Assembly: GCF_000312445.1 (NCBI RefSeq)
Contig: NZ_HE997183.1
Location: 999-64,998, forward strand
Length of the DNA: 64,000 nt
Origin: Phocaeicola abscessus CCUG 55929
GTDB lineage: Bacteria; Bacteroidota; Bacteroidia; Bacteroidales; Bacteroidaceae
Direction of reading: 5' to 3'
In this document: piece after piece, positions 38,056-46,823 of the stretch
Layout: every line of letters starts with the position of its first letter
How positions within the stretch are numbered: position 1 is the first letter of the stretch
Notes under the pieces: generated by a model
Seen by the model: the letters and a program-made list of their open reading frames with translations, nothing else
Told to the model about the DNA's origin: nothing
The model's database searches: none
Position numbers and translations under genes: made by a program

Positions 38056-39672
38056 TCAGTTAAACTCTGCATTATTATCTGCTAAGCCAGGGTTTAAAAT
38101 AAGTTCATTGCTTGGAATTGGTAAGAAATAATCTTTCTTGGAGTAAGGACGAACTAATTTATATTTATCCTCAGTTTCATTTCTCCACTCTGTATTAGCC
38201 TTTTCCACCAACTCAAGTCTCTGCAAGTCAAACCAACGAGATGAATGTTCAAATCCAGCAAATTCATATGCTCTTTCCCATACAACAGCATCAATAAAAT
38301 CATCTGTACTCAAATCATTTAAAGAAGCCCCTATTGCACCTACGCCCTCGAATGCTCTGTTTCTTACATCATTTAAACATTTATAAGCCAAAGCATCAGG
38401 ACCGTCAGTACGTGCCTTTGCTTCTGCATAAGTTAAAAGAATGTCAGCATAACGCATAATAATAGTAGATCTAGTTGAATACCAGTTTGCGGATGCTTCC
38501 ATATTCGTACGCCATTTGCTATTGGGTTCATTCCTAGTTTCCCATTCCCAACCTTCTGTCAGATTGTCAGCCCACATTTTTCTATAAGCAGGGTGCTGAC
38601 ATTTTAAATCCATGTAATTGTAATGTTCACCACCTTTATAAAAATCAGTCACAAAGGTATATTCTTTTCGTTCACCTTCAGGAAAACGTTCATAGAATCC
38701 TTTTTCTGCAATCATTGATTCCCAACCACCAAATTCTATCGGACGGCAAGGATTTGGTGCACGGACAGAATATTCATCATTAATAAGACTTTGAGCTGTC
38801 CAAATGATTACCTCGTCCGTAGCAAAAGAATAAGGTTTCCAGTATGGATCCCATACTTGATAAAAATGATTTCTCAATTCATAACCATATGTACCTGCAT
38901 TATCAATTACTTCTTTTGCCTTATCTCTAGCCAATGCATAATATTCATTACCACCATTTATAGGGAAACCTGCCATTTGTAAATATACTTTTGAAAGAGT
39001 AGATTTAGCAGCTCCTTTAGTGATAGCTCCGCCTGTGCGAAGTGTATTATCGAAATCTTTCCAATCAATTGGCAAATATTCCTCGGCAAACTTGAGATCT
39101 CTAACAATTAAATCGTAAACTTCAGAAGCCTTAGAACATCTAACGGTTTTATTATCATCCGGTTGAAATGCTGTTTCAATCAGAGGGATATTGTTGTAAA
39201 ACCTTACTAACCAAAAGTACATATAAGCACGAATAAAATGAGCTTGTGCTGCATATCTGTTTAACGTTTCTTCGGTAACTTTTCCTTCAGCTCTTCTATG
39301 ATTTAAAACGATGGAGTTAGCTATATTAATAACGTCATAGCATCGTTCCCAGCCTTTTGAAATATCAGCATCAATACCAACTGAATTTTCCAAATTAATT
39401 TCGATTTCATTGTAGCATTGTCGCTGATTTCCTGTACCTAAGATATCATCAGCGCTTGCATACTTGATTTCCATACTTTCATATGGTCTGTTTAATGCAT
39501 CAACCCAATGGCTATACAATGCATTATTTGCCATTTTCAATTCTTCTTCGTTATTATAGAAATTTTCCGGGAATAAATATCCTTTAGGATCTTCGTCCAA
39601 AAAACCTCCACCAAGTTCACAAGAGGCGAACGAAACTAAGACTAGCAATAGAATTAAATATATCTTTTTCAT
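38056..39672 (-). CDS. susD-like: SusD/RagB-family glycan-binding lipoprotein
   Basis: The 538-residue protein has a lipoprotein signal (MKKIYLILLLVLVSFASC) and the SusD start GFLDEDPKGYLFPENFYNNEEEL. The TPR-like helices include QAHFIRAYMYFWLVRFYNNIPLI and the C-terminal domain has IIMRYADILLTYAEAKAR, VWERAYEFAGFEHSSRWFDLQR and YFLPIPSNELILNPGL. SusD-like proteins cap the SusC transporter on the cell surface and bind the glycan. It follows susC by 28 bases. Confidence 0.96.
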   Translation of the reverse strand: MKKIYLILLLVLVSFASCELGGGFLDEDPKGYLFPENFYNNEEELKMANNALYSHWVDALNRPYESMEIKYASADDILGTGNQRQCYNEIEINLENSVGIDADISKGWERCYDVINIANSIVLNHRRAEGKVTEETLNRYAAQAHFIRAYMYFWLVRFYNNIPLIETAFQPDDNKTVRCSKASEVYDLIVRDLKFAEEYLPIDWKDFDNTLRTGGAITKGAAKSTLSKVYLQMAGFPINGGNEYYALARDKAKEVIDNAGTYGYELRNHFYQVWDPYWKPYSFATDEVIIWTAQSLINDEYSVRAPNPCRPIEFGGWESMIAEKGFYERFPEGERKEYTFVTDFYKGGEHYNYMDLKCQHPAYRKMWADNLTEGWEWETRNEPNSKWRTNMEASANWYSTRSTIIMRYADILLTYAEAKARTDGPDALAYKCLNDVRNRAFEGVGAIGASLNDLSTDDFIDAVVWERAYEFAGFEHSSRWFDLQRLELVEKANTEWRNETEDKYKLVRPYSKKDYFLPIPSNELILNPGLADNNAEFN

Positions 39673-39700
39673 ATGATTTCCTTTTTTGTGAATTTAATTA

Positions 39701-42700
39701 TTAATAGGTAATTGATAATCCGAATGAGAAGCTGGCAGGGTTAGGATATGCATACCAATCCATTCCTGAGTTCATATCACTGCCAATTGAAGAGCTTACC
39801 TCAGGATCATATCCTTTATACTTTGTAATAGTAAGTATATTCTGTGCACTTAATGAAAGCTGTAAGGCGACAAAAGGAATCAACCTACGTGGAAATTTGT
39901 AGGACACACTAATATTACGTAGTTTTACATAGCTTGCGTCTTCCATATATTGAGAAGATACAGGATTCAATCTATTCGTTTCTCCAATCTTTGCAAATTT
40001 TGCATTAGGATTCTGAGGTGTCCAACGATTTCTGGCATCTAAATTAGTATATGTAGATGACCTTGTTTTTTCAACAGTGGTCATATATGTCCAGTTCAAG
40101 ACATCACGTCCATGAGAACCTTCAAGAAGAATGTTAAAATCAAAATTTTTATAAGAAACATGATTGTTAACTCCCCATGTAAATTTAGGATTAGTATTTC
40201 CTATTACTTGATTGTCTTCAGCTGTATAGTTATTATCCCCATTTAGGTCATCATATCTGTAGTCACCAGGAGTCTGACCATATTTTTGAGCTTCCTCTGC
40301 TTGGTTTTCTTGCCAGATTCCTAAATATTTCAATCCATAGATAGTACCAATTGGTTCACCGGGAATCAAAGCAAAAGGGCTTGTAGATGTTAAACCGTGA
40401 GCATATCTATCACCGTATATGATAGGAGAATCACCTAAACTAAGTACTTCATTTTTGTTAATTGCCCCATTAAAGTTTATGTCATATGAGATTTTTTTTG
40501 TCTTTACAACATCAACATTCATATTGAATTCTAATCCTTCATTACGAACAGAACCAACATTAGAAATCACATTCTTTTCACCATATTCAGAATCACCACC
40601 ATTATATCCTGGAACAGCAATGGGAGCTAGCAAATCAACAGTTTTCTTATTATAATAATCAAAAGACAGAGAAACACGATTATTCAAGAATGACAAATCT
40701 AGGCCAAGATTATATTGTTTTGTAGACTCCCATGTCAAATTAGGGTTGCCACCAATAACAGGATAATATCCAGATTGAAGACTCCCAGTGCCCCAAGAGT
40801 TAGCGCGAGGGTTCAAAATTGAATAGGTTGAATATGCTCCAACAGCTTGATTGCCGGTCATTCCCCAACTTACTCTCAATTTGATGTTTTGGAATACATT
40901 TTGATCTTTCATGAATTCTTCCTCAGAAATGCGCCAAGCGGCAGAAAAAGAAGGGAAATAGCCGTATCGTTTTCCTGGTCTAAATTTAGACGATCCATCA
41001 ACACGAAAATTAGCAGTCAAATAATATTTATATTTATAGTTATAGTTCAGACGACTAAAATATGAAATTAAAGCGTCATTGCCATATCCTGAGCCAATAC
41101 TGATGTTTGGCGCTGCCAAGCCCAAATTATACCAACTGACAGATTCAATAGGAAGAGAAAGAGCATCAGCTCTAAAGTTTTGATTGCTACTTGCAGACTG
41201 TTCAAAACCTAACATTGCTGAAAAATGATGAACTTTAGCAAACGTTTTGTTATAATTTAAAACAGCATTTATTAACCAATTAAGGTTTTCATATGAAACT
41301 TGATTAGCTGCTGCATTTGTGCCTGTATAATTCTTGCTTACAAATTTTCTAGTACCTCCAGTACTAAACCCCACTTTTCCATTTAAAGCTAAACTCAGAC
41401 CATCAAGAATATTGATATTCAAATTTCCAACAGCGTTGGCCCAATTGCTATAATACCTTTCTTCAGGACTAACAAGCAATTTAGGGTTAAGAATTGTTCC
41501 AGTACCAATACCCAAACGATTAAGTTGTCCGTCTTCATCGTAAACTGGTTCTGTAGGGGACCAAAGCAATGCTGCCATCAAAGGATGGGATGTACTACTA
41601 CCTGCTGATCCATAATATTGATTCAACACATCACCGTGCCCAGCATCGATTTCAACTTTCATTAAAACGCTGTTATTCAATTTAATATCTATTTTAGATT
41701 TAATTCCATATCCTTCACTTTTAGAGTTTCTTATAACTCCTGTATTGTTATAATAATGAGGAGAAACATAGTACTTAAATTTATCTGTACCACCAGATAC
41801 AACAATCTTATAATCTTGAATTAAGGCAGTCTGCAATACTTCATTCTGCCAATTAACACCACAGGGGTTAGCTTTAACTAAAGCCATCTCATCATCAGAG
41901 AAAGGATAGGTTCCTACTTCTTTGTTATAGTTTGCAAATTCCATGGCATTCATCAAATCATAATGCTTTAATACTTTGTTTACAGAGAAATTGGTACTAA
42001 ACTTAACATTAGGTTTACCTTCTTTACCACGCTTCGTTGTTACAATGATAACACCATTTGCACCACGAGAACCGTAAATGGCAGTTGCAGAAGCATCTTT
42101 TAATATTTCTATTGATTCTATATCTTCAATATGAGGCATACCGCCATAGTTACCATCCACTACGATAAGGGGATCATTTCCACCATAAATAGAGTTTGCA
42201 CCTCTAATTCTGATAGTATTTCCTTCACCTGGATTACCACTAGCCCTTCTTACAGCTACACCGGCAACTCTACCAGATAATACGGAATTGGCTGAACTTG
42301 CTGGTTGGTCTAAAAAATCTCTTGAAGTTACAGAAGATACAGCCCCTGTTAAATCACTTTTCTTTACAGTTCCATATCCTACCACTACAATTTCATCTAA
42401 GGCTTTAGTGGATTCACTCAAAAGGATTTTCATTCCATTTCGAGCTGTAACATACTGCGTATCATAGCCGATAAACGAAATCTCCAATTTAGTTCCCTCT
42501 TTAATTTCTAAAGAGAATTCACCTTGCAGTCCGGTGTAAGTACCAACTGATATAGTAGAATCGGAAACCTTCACCATAGCACCTACAAGAGGTTCATTAT
42601 ATGTGTCAAAAACATAACCGGTTACCATTGCTTTATTTTGGCCTAAAACACTTATTGGCACTAGCAAAGCAAGTAGCATAATAGAAAACATTCGCTGTTG

Positions 42701-42748
42701 CATCCTTCTTGGGGTATACTCCCCTTTTAAACGACAATTAGCTTTCAT
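39701..42748 (-). CDS. susC-like: SusC/RagA-family TonB-linked outer membrane transporter
   Basis: The 1015-residue protein has an extended N-terminus (MKANCRLKGEYTPRRMQQRM) and signal peptide, then a carboxypeptidase-regulatory-like beta domain (VTGYVFDTYNEPLVGAMVKV). The SusC plug signature follows (DEIVVVGYGTVKKSDLTGAV, then ILKDASATAIYGSRGANGVI), then a 22-strand barrel ending in SFGLSITY. It should import oligosaccharides with SusD. A near-match promoter box (TATTTTTTG, one extra base) lies at 42769-42777, so it may have its own start besides read-through from lacI/ROK. Confidence 0.97.
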   Translation of the reverse strand: MKANCRLKGEYTPRRMQQRMFSIMLLALLVPISVLGQNKAMVTGYVFDTYNEPLVGAMVKVSDSTISVGTYTGLQGEFSLEIKEGTKLEISFIGYDTQYVTARNGMKILLSESTKALDEIVVVGYGTVKKSDLTGAVSSVTSRDFLDQPASSANSVLSGRVAGVAVRRASGNPGEGNTIRIRGANSIYGGNDPLIVVDGNYGGMPHIEDIESIEILKDASATAIYGSRGANGVIIVTTKRGKEGKPNVKFSTNFSVNKVLKHYDLMNAMEFANYNKEVGTYPFSDDEMALVKANPCGVNWQNEVLQTALIQDYKIVVSGGTDKFKYYVSPHYYNNTGVIRNSKSEGYGIKSKIDIKLNNSVLMKVEIDAGHGDVLNQYYGSAGSSTSHPLMAALLWSPTEPVYDEDGQLNRLGIGTGTILNPKLLVSPEERYYSNWANAVGNLNINILDGLSLALNGKVGFSTGGTRKFVSKNYTGTNAAANQVSYENLNWLINAVLNYNKTFAKVHHFSAMLGFEQSASSNQNFRADALSLPIESVSWYNLGLAAPNISIGSGYGNDALISYFSRLNYNYKYKYYLTANFRVDGSSKFRPGKRYGYFPSFSAAWRISEEEFMKDQNVFQNIKLRVSWGMTGNQAVGAYSTYSILNPRANSWGTGSLQSGYYPVIGGNPNLTWESTKQYNLGLDLSFLNNRVSLSFDYYNKKTVDLLAPIAVPGYNGGDSEYGEKNVISNVGSVRNEGLEFNMNVDVVKTKKISYDINFNGAINKNEVLSLGDSPIIYGDRYAHGLTSTSPFALIPGEPIGTIYGLKYLGIWQENQAEEAQKYGQTPGDYRYDDLNGDNNYTAEDNQVIGNTNPKFTWGVNNHVSYKNFDFNILLEGSHGRDVLNWTYMTTVEKTRSSTYTNLDARNRWTPQNPNAKFAKIGETNRLNPVSSQYMEDASYVKLRNISVSYKFPRRLIPFVALQLSLSAQNILTITKYKGYDPEVSSSIGSDMNSGMDWYAYPNPASFSFGLSITY

Positions 42749-42783
42749 GATTAATTTATTTAAGTTAACAAAAAATACACTTA

Positions 42784-43351
42784 TTATTGCAAATTCATGA
42801 CTTTATTTATCATCCATATCATATAAAGCCATATTACAATCAAAACAATGAGAGCCGCTGATTGAGTAGAGAACATATCAAAAACAAAATCTAATATTGG
42901 TGTTATAATTGCCCCACCCGACATCCCCGACAATTAAGAGCGATGGTATCTCATTAGCTTTGTGAGGGACAGCTTTTAAAGCCAGTGAGGAAACAATCGA
43001 GAATAAGTTAGCACTACCTACTCCGATAAAGGCAAAAGCAGCAATCATAAATTCAAAATTGTACGAAAAGCAAGGTATGAACAATCCTAAAAAAGCAAAC
43101 AAATAGCTTAAAAGCATAGTCTTTTTGTGTCCTTTCTTGTTCATTATCATGCCTGTTGGCATTGATATGACCAAAAACCAAAGGAAACATGAAAATAATA
43201 CCAGATTAACAACGGAAGCGTTCAATTCAAAATCCTGCTTTACATAGTTTGAAGCAATTCCAATCAAATCAAAAAATCCCATAACGAAAAAGTCAAATAT
43301 TACTGGCAAAATTTTATCAACTTGCCCATGCTGTTTTTCATTAAGCATCAT
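42784..43351 (-). pseudogene. Sugar permease of the major facilitator superfamily, broken
   Basis: The first frame gives 157 residues: four membrane helices (PVIFDFFVMGFFDLIGIAS ... FEFMIAAFAFIGVGSANLF) running straight into SLALKAVPHKANEIPSLLIVG, a segment that belongs near helix 10 in FucP/GluP-like permeases. A CCCC/GGGG run at 42925-42928 then shifts the frame; removing one G restores MSGGAIITPILDFVFDM and two more helices to a stop at 42784-42786. So about half the protein (family size about 400) is deleted and a +1 frameshift is added. The locus therefore lacks a working inner-membrane sugar carrier here. Confidence 0.8.
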
Positions 43352-43365
43352 AAGCTCTTGCTATT

Positions 43366-43947
43366 TTAATTATTAATAGATAGTTTACTTTCTATTACTT
43401 GAATCATGATATGAATCACTTTTATATGGATTTCCTGAATTCTATCTGAATACTTGTTTTTTGGTGCACATATCGGAAAATCTGCTGTTTTCCTCAAAAG
43501 ATTATCCGAGTCACAAGTCATTCCTATCACAGACACTCCTTTTTTGTGTGCCGCTTCAACGGCATTCAGAATGTTTCTGGAATTTCCGCTTGTACTAATA
43601 GCAATTAAGACGTCTCCCTTTTGGGCCACCGCTTCAACATAACGGCTGAAAATCTCATCAAATGAATAATCATTGCCAACGCAAGTAATATGTGACGGAT
43701 CGTTGAGTGCTATCGCAGGAAATGGATTCCTATTGATTCGATACCTTCCCGTCAACTCCTCTGCAAAATGAGTTGCATCACATAGAGAGCCCCCGTTTCC
43801 ACAACTCATCACCTTATTGCCTTGTTGAATGGCAGTAGCAATAGCCGTGGCAGCTTTCTCAATCATCTGCATATTTTCTGAAGAATCCATAAAAACACGC
43901 AGACTTTCAAGCGCTTCATTAAAACTGTCATTTATTAAATCTTGCAT
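43366..43947 (-). CDS. gmhA-like: SIS-domain isomerase, GmhA (sedoheptulose-7-phosphate isomerase) family
   Basis: The 193-residue protein is a single SIS domain of the GmhA type. It shows SCGNGGSLCDATHFAEELTGR, where the zinc-ligand His/Glu of GmhA are present, ISTSGNSRNILNAVEAA for sugar phosphate, and a C-terminal HIKVIHIMIQVIE with the second histidine. GmhA converts sedoheptulose 7-phosphate to D-glycero-manno-heptose 7-phosphate. Here it sits between a ROK kinase and a sugar permease in a glycan locus, so a catabolic sugar-phosphate isomerase role is equally possible (inference). Confidence 0.85.
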   Translation of the reverse strand: MQDLINDSFNEALESLRVFMDSSENMQMIEKAATAIATAIQQGNKVMSCGNGGSLCDATHFAEELTGRYRINRNPFPAIALNDPSHITCVGNDYSFDEIFSRYVEAVAQKGDVLIAISTSGNSRNILNAVEAAHKKGVSVIGMTCDSDNLLRKTADFPICAPKNKYSDRIQEIHIKVIHIMIQVIESKLSINN

Positions 43948-43976
43948 AATATTGATTTATATGTATCTATTGAAAA

Positions 43977-44945
43977 CTAAAGATTACTGGCTATAGAGAC
44001 TGCAGCATAATCACCGATTTGCTCTCCTAATTGTGCTGGACATATTGTACATGCATTGAAAGCTAAATCCAAGGCTTCCTTTCGTAGTACCTTTTTCACA
44101 GTAGGATAAAACAAATCAACATTTCTGGCATAAACACTGCCAATAACTATACGATCAGGATTTAATATATCAATCAATATAGCAAGCCCTTTACCTAAAT
44201 ACCTTGCAGATAGTTCTATTATCTCATTAGCAAGTTCATCTCCTTTATGAGCTTGCTCGGCAATTAGACATGCGGTCACATTATCCAAGTTGTCTATATC
44301 ACACCATTCAACCTTTTTACCTCTTTGAAAATATTCTTCCAATCTTGTTTTAGCCAGCTGTGCAATGCCTCCACCACTGGCAAAACCTTCGAAAGATCCT
44401 TGTTTCCCATATCCAACTGGTCCAAAATCCGACAATCTTATATGACCTATCTCACCGGCATTATCATTAGCACCGGTATATAATGTTCCATTCAAAATCA
44501 ATCCAGCCCCCAATCCTGTTCCAAAGGTTATAAAAACCATATTCTTGGCCCCAATCCCTGCTCCAAATTTCCACTCAGCAAGCGCACATGCATTTGCATC
44601 GTTCTGAATAGCGCAAGGCACATTAAAATGTTCTTGGATAATATCAACGATATGAATATTATCCCAATCAGGCAAATTGGGCGGAGACATGATAATGCCT
44701 TTTCCGCTGTCTAAAGGGCCGCCACAACTCACTCCTATTCCCGATATATCGTTTACACTAAGATTATTTCTTTTTATAATCTCTTGAAGCGACTCGATAA
44801 TCTTATCAATTGTGTCCCACACTTTAACAGTTTGAAAAGAAATCTTATTCTTTATTTCCATACCGTTTTTTTCTTGTGCATAGATAATGGCTGTCTTTGT
44901 ACCTCCAATATCCACACCCAAAATATGTTTATCTATAATTGGCAT
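43977..44945 (-). CDS. ROK-family sugar kinase without the usual zinc motif
   Basis: The 322-residue protein has the ROK ATPase core: ILGVDIGGTKTAII at the N-terminus, GVSCGGPLD, NDANACALAEW with the catalytic Asp, and TFGTGLGAGLILNG. The ROK zinc motif CGCGxxGCxE is replaced by GYGKQGSFE (about 175-185), so no zinc site remains, while the glutamate is kept. No helix-turn-helix is present, so it is a kinase, not a NagC-type repressor. It probably phosphorylates a hexose released by the locus, such as mannose (inference). Confidence 0.88.
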   Translation of the reverse strand: MPIIDKHILGVDIGGTKTAIIYAQEKNGMEIKNKISFQTVKVWDTIDKIIESLQEIIKRNNLSVNDISGIGVSCGGPLDSGKGIIMSPPNLPDWDNIHIVDIIQEHFNVPCAIQNDANACALAEWKFGAGIGAKNMVFITFGTGLGAGLILNGTLYTGANDNAGEIGHIRLSDFGPVGYGKQGSFEGFASGGGIAQLAKTRLEEYFQRGKKVEWCDIDNLDNVTACLIAEQAHKGDELANEIIELSARYLGKGLAILIDILNPDRIVIGSVYARNVDLFYPTVKKVLRKEALDLAFNACTICPAQLGEQIGDYAAVSIASNL

Positions 44946-44970
44946 TACTATTTATGTATATATTATATAT

Positions 44971-44979
44971 CAAATTGTA
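44971..44979 (-). promoter_or_regulatory. Weak promoter match before the ROK gene
   Basis: TACAATTTG on the minus strand is the -7 pattern with one extra base, 26 bases before the ROK ATG. Two candidate LacI operators lie 34 and 77 bases further upstream. Confidence 0.3.
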
Positions 44980-45012
44980 TTTATACATCATCAAATGAAA
45001 TTCTCTCGAAGC

Positions 45013-45030
45013 AACTTGATCGATTAAGTT
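45013..45030. promoter_or_regulatory. Candidate LacI-family operator O1
   Basis: AACTTGATCGATTAAGTT is an almost perfect 18-base palindrome centred on ATCGAT, between lacI and the ROK gene. It shares the half site TTAAGTT with O2 and O3. The central CG dyad is typical of LacI-family operators. Confidence 0.55.
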
Positions 45031-45055
45031 GTACAACAAAAAACAAGCGTCACTT

Positions 45056-45073
45056 AACTTAAACGATTAAGTA
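45056..45073. promoter_or_regulatory. Candidate LacI-family operator O2
   Basis: AACTTAAACGATTAAGTA aligns base for base with O1 and O3 around the CTTAA-nnCG-nTTAAG core. It lies 43 bases from O1, about four helical turns, just past the lacI stop codon. Confidence 0.55.
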
Positions 45074-45086
45074 TCCGTTTAAAAAA

Positions 45087-46127
45087 TTATTCTCTGTACA
45101 ACATCTTACACGGTAATATTAAATGTTCAATATTGTCACCATCTGCAAAATTTTCTTTCCTGAATTTCCGTTCCACCTCCTTTAATAATATGCCCACTGT
45201 TTTTTCCCCGATTTCTTGTATAGGCATCAAAGCAATATCCATTTGGGGCGCTATAATTCTGAATAGAGATTCTTCGTGTATCGACGCAAGCTTAAACCTG
45301 TTATTATAATCAATATTGTTGTTAATAAAATAATTGAAAGCTTCGATAGCCAAAATATGAGTTGTAAAAAAGAAACCGTCAACATCCGGAACCTGATAGA
45401 ATAATTCATCTAGAGCAAAAGGAATATTTTCTTCATACCCATGAATATCTATTACTTTTATCAAATTAAGATCGATTGGCATGCCATTTTTCTTTAAAGC
45501 ATCCAAATACCCTTCTAAGCGAAAACTTAGAGTGGTAAGGTAAGGATTAGTTGTTATGATAGCTATTTTCCTCGCTCCTTTACGGATAATGTTATCAACC
45601 AATTTGCAACTACTTTCTCTATTGTCGATTAAAACATAATTGGTAGATAAATCCGAAAAGAAACGATCGAAAAGAACTAACGGATAATGTTCATCAATTA
45701 ATCCCTGTATGACCTCCCGATTCTGTTTTGTAGGCGCAATGATTATTCCATCAACTTGGTGTGACTTCATAATTCTAACCATACGACCTTCGCGCTCACC
45801 GTTAGAATCAGAACTACAAATCATCAATGAATAGTTCAACTTATCTAAACAGCTCTCCACAACTTTGGCCACACCTGAATAGAAAGTGTCGGAAATAGAA
45901 GGTAGTATCAAGCCGACAGTATTAGTCCTCCCTACATTCAATGCTCTTGCTAAAAGATTTGGATGATATCCTATCTCACGGGTATAAGCAAGCACCTTTT
46001 CTTGAGTAGCAAGACTTATCTTTTTCTCATCACCTTTTCCCGAGAGTACCCAAGATACAGTTGCGACAGAAATATGCAAATGTTCCGCTACAGCTTTTAA
46101 AGATTGTATTTTTGTTTTTGAAGACAT
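45087..46127 (-). CDS. LacI-family transcriptional regulator
   Basis: The 346-residue protein has the LacI helix-turn-helix at 10-60 (SLKAVAEHLHISVATVSWVLSG, then YHPNLLARALNVGRTNTVGLI with the hinge helix). The periplasmic-binding-like sensor domain follows (LILPSISDTFYSGVAKVVE, VDGIIIAPTKQNREVIQGL, VLFDRFF). In family members the sensor binds a sugar or sugar phosphate. Three matching palindromes surround it, one covering its own start, suggesting autoregulation and control of the ROK-gmhA genes and possibly the whole locus. Most Bacteroides glycan loci use hybrid two-component or ECF systems, so LacI control is less common. Confidence 0.93.
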   Translation of the reverse strand: MSSKTKIQSLKAVAEHLHISVATVSWVLSGKGDEKKISLATQEKVLAYTREIGYHPNLLARALNVGRTNTVGLILPSISDTFYSGVAKVVESCLDKLNYSLMICSSDSNGEREGRMVRIMKSHQVDGIIIAPTKQNREVIQGLIDEHYPLVLFDRFFSDLSTNYVLIDNRESSCKLVDNIIRKGARKIAIITTNPYLTTLSFRLEGYLDALKKNGMPIDLNLIKVIDIHGYEENIPFALDELFYQVPDVDGFFFTTHILAIEAFNYFINNNIDYNNRFKLASIHEESLFRIIAPQMDIALMPIQEIGEKTVGILLKEVERKFRKENFADGDNIEHLILPCKMLYRE

Positions 46128-46144
46128 ACTTAAACGGTTAAGTT
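46127..46144. promoter_or_regulatory. Candidate LacI-family operator O3, at the lacI start
   Basis: TACTTAAACGGTTAAGTT aligns with O1 and O2 and touches the first base of the lacI ATG. It lies about 40 bases downstream of the TATATTTG box at 46184-46191, a place where a bound protein would block transcription. Confidence 0.55.
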
Positions 46145-46183
46145 ATATTTTGATACAAAGGAAATGAATTTATTTAATATAAA

Positions 46184-46191
46184 CAAATATA
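46184..46191 (-). promoter_or_regulatory. -7 promoter element for lacI
   Basis: TATATTTG on the minus strand lies 57 bases before the lacI ATG and upstream of operator O3. The region from here to 46386 is AT-rich and shows nothing else. Confidence 0.5.
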
Positions 46192-46386
46192 GAATCTATG
46201 TCAAGATTAAATTTAACCATAAATAACAAATAGCAATCCTTGTTGAATGCAAAAACATTCCTAAAAGAAAGAAGAGAATGAAATATTTTTGTGCAACTTT
46301 TCATATAAAAATCAAACGAAATCAGATAATTCATTAATAATTAGGCATATATAACAAAAAGAGCCCTGTAAAAACCCATTTCTGCT

Positions 46387-46655
46387 TTATCTACTGGGCG
46401 CGTAGACTTTTATAAAGTCTTGAACGAAGATTTTTCTTCTTTCCATACTAATGCCTTTATGTAAATCCAGTTAGCCTTCAAGTCAGCGTTTAGCAATTCA
46501 AGTTCATTGTTGGTATTGGAAATATTCAATTCCGGATGCTCATACCATATCCACAGCCACAGCATATATAAATGACACAAAAATACGACAAACAGAAAGC
46601 ATACAAGAGATCACGTCTCTTTTGGAAGTTTAAGCCTATATTGCTTCACTACAAA
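46387..46655 (-). pseudogene. Decayed transposase C-terminus
   Basis: On the minus strand one frame reads QYRLKLPKET, an in-frame stop, then LWLWIWYEHPELNI and SNTNNELELLNADLKA. This NTNN..E...LK pattern is typical of the C-terminal region of a DDE transposase group common in Bacteroidetes. A shift to another frame then gives SMERRKIFVQDFIKVY and a stop at 46387-46389, matching the usual end of such proteins. With a stop, a frameshift and no N-terminus it is dead. No inverted repeats were identified. I cannot assign the IS family with certainty. Confidence 0.6.
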
Positions 46656-46718
46656 CAAAAAAAATCCTTAAATACATTGATAATCAGAGTTTTTTCTAAT
46701 TTTCGCTCTCTTTAGAAG

Positions 46719-46792
46719 CGGTATGTACGGGACTCGAACCCGTGACCTCCTGCGTGACAGGCAGGCATTCTAACCAGCTGAACTAACACACC
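46719..46792 (-). tRNA. tRNA-Asp (anticodon GTC), distal copy
   Basis: On the minus strand the acceptor GGTGTGT pairs with ACATACC (one G-U pair). The anticodon loop CTGTCAC gives GTC, and the T arm has GTTCGAGTC. The length is 74 nt. It differs from the other copy in the acceptor 3' strand and one D-loop base. Confidence 0.95.
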
Positions 46793-46823
46793 TTTGCACC
46801 ACTCGAGAAGAGGCTGCAAGAGG

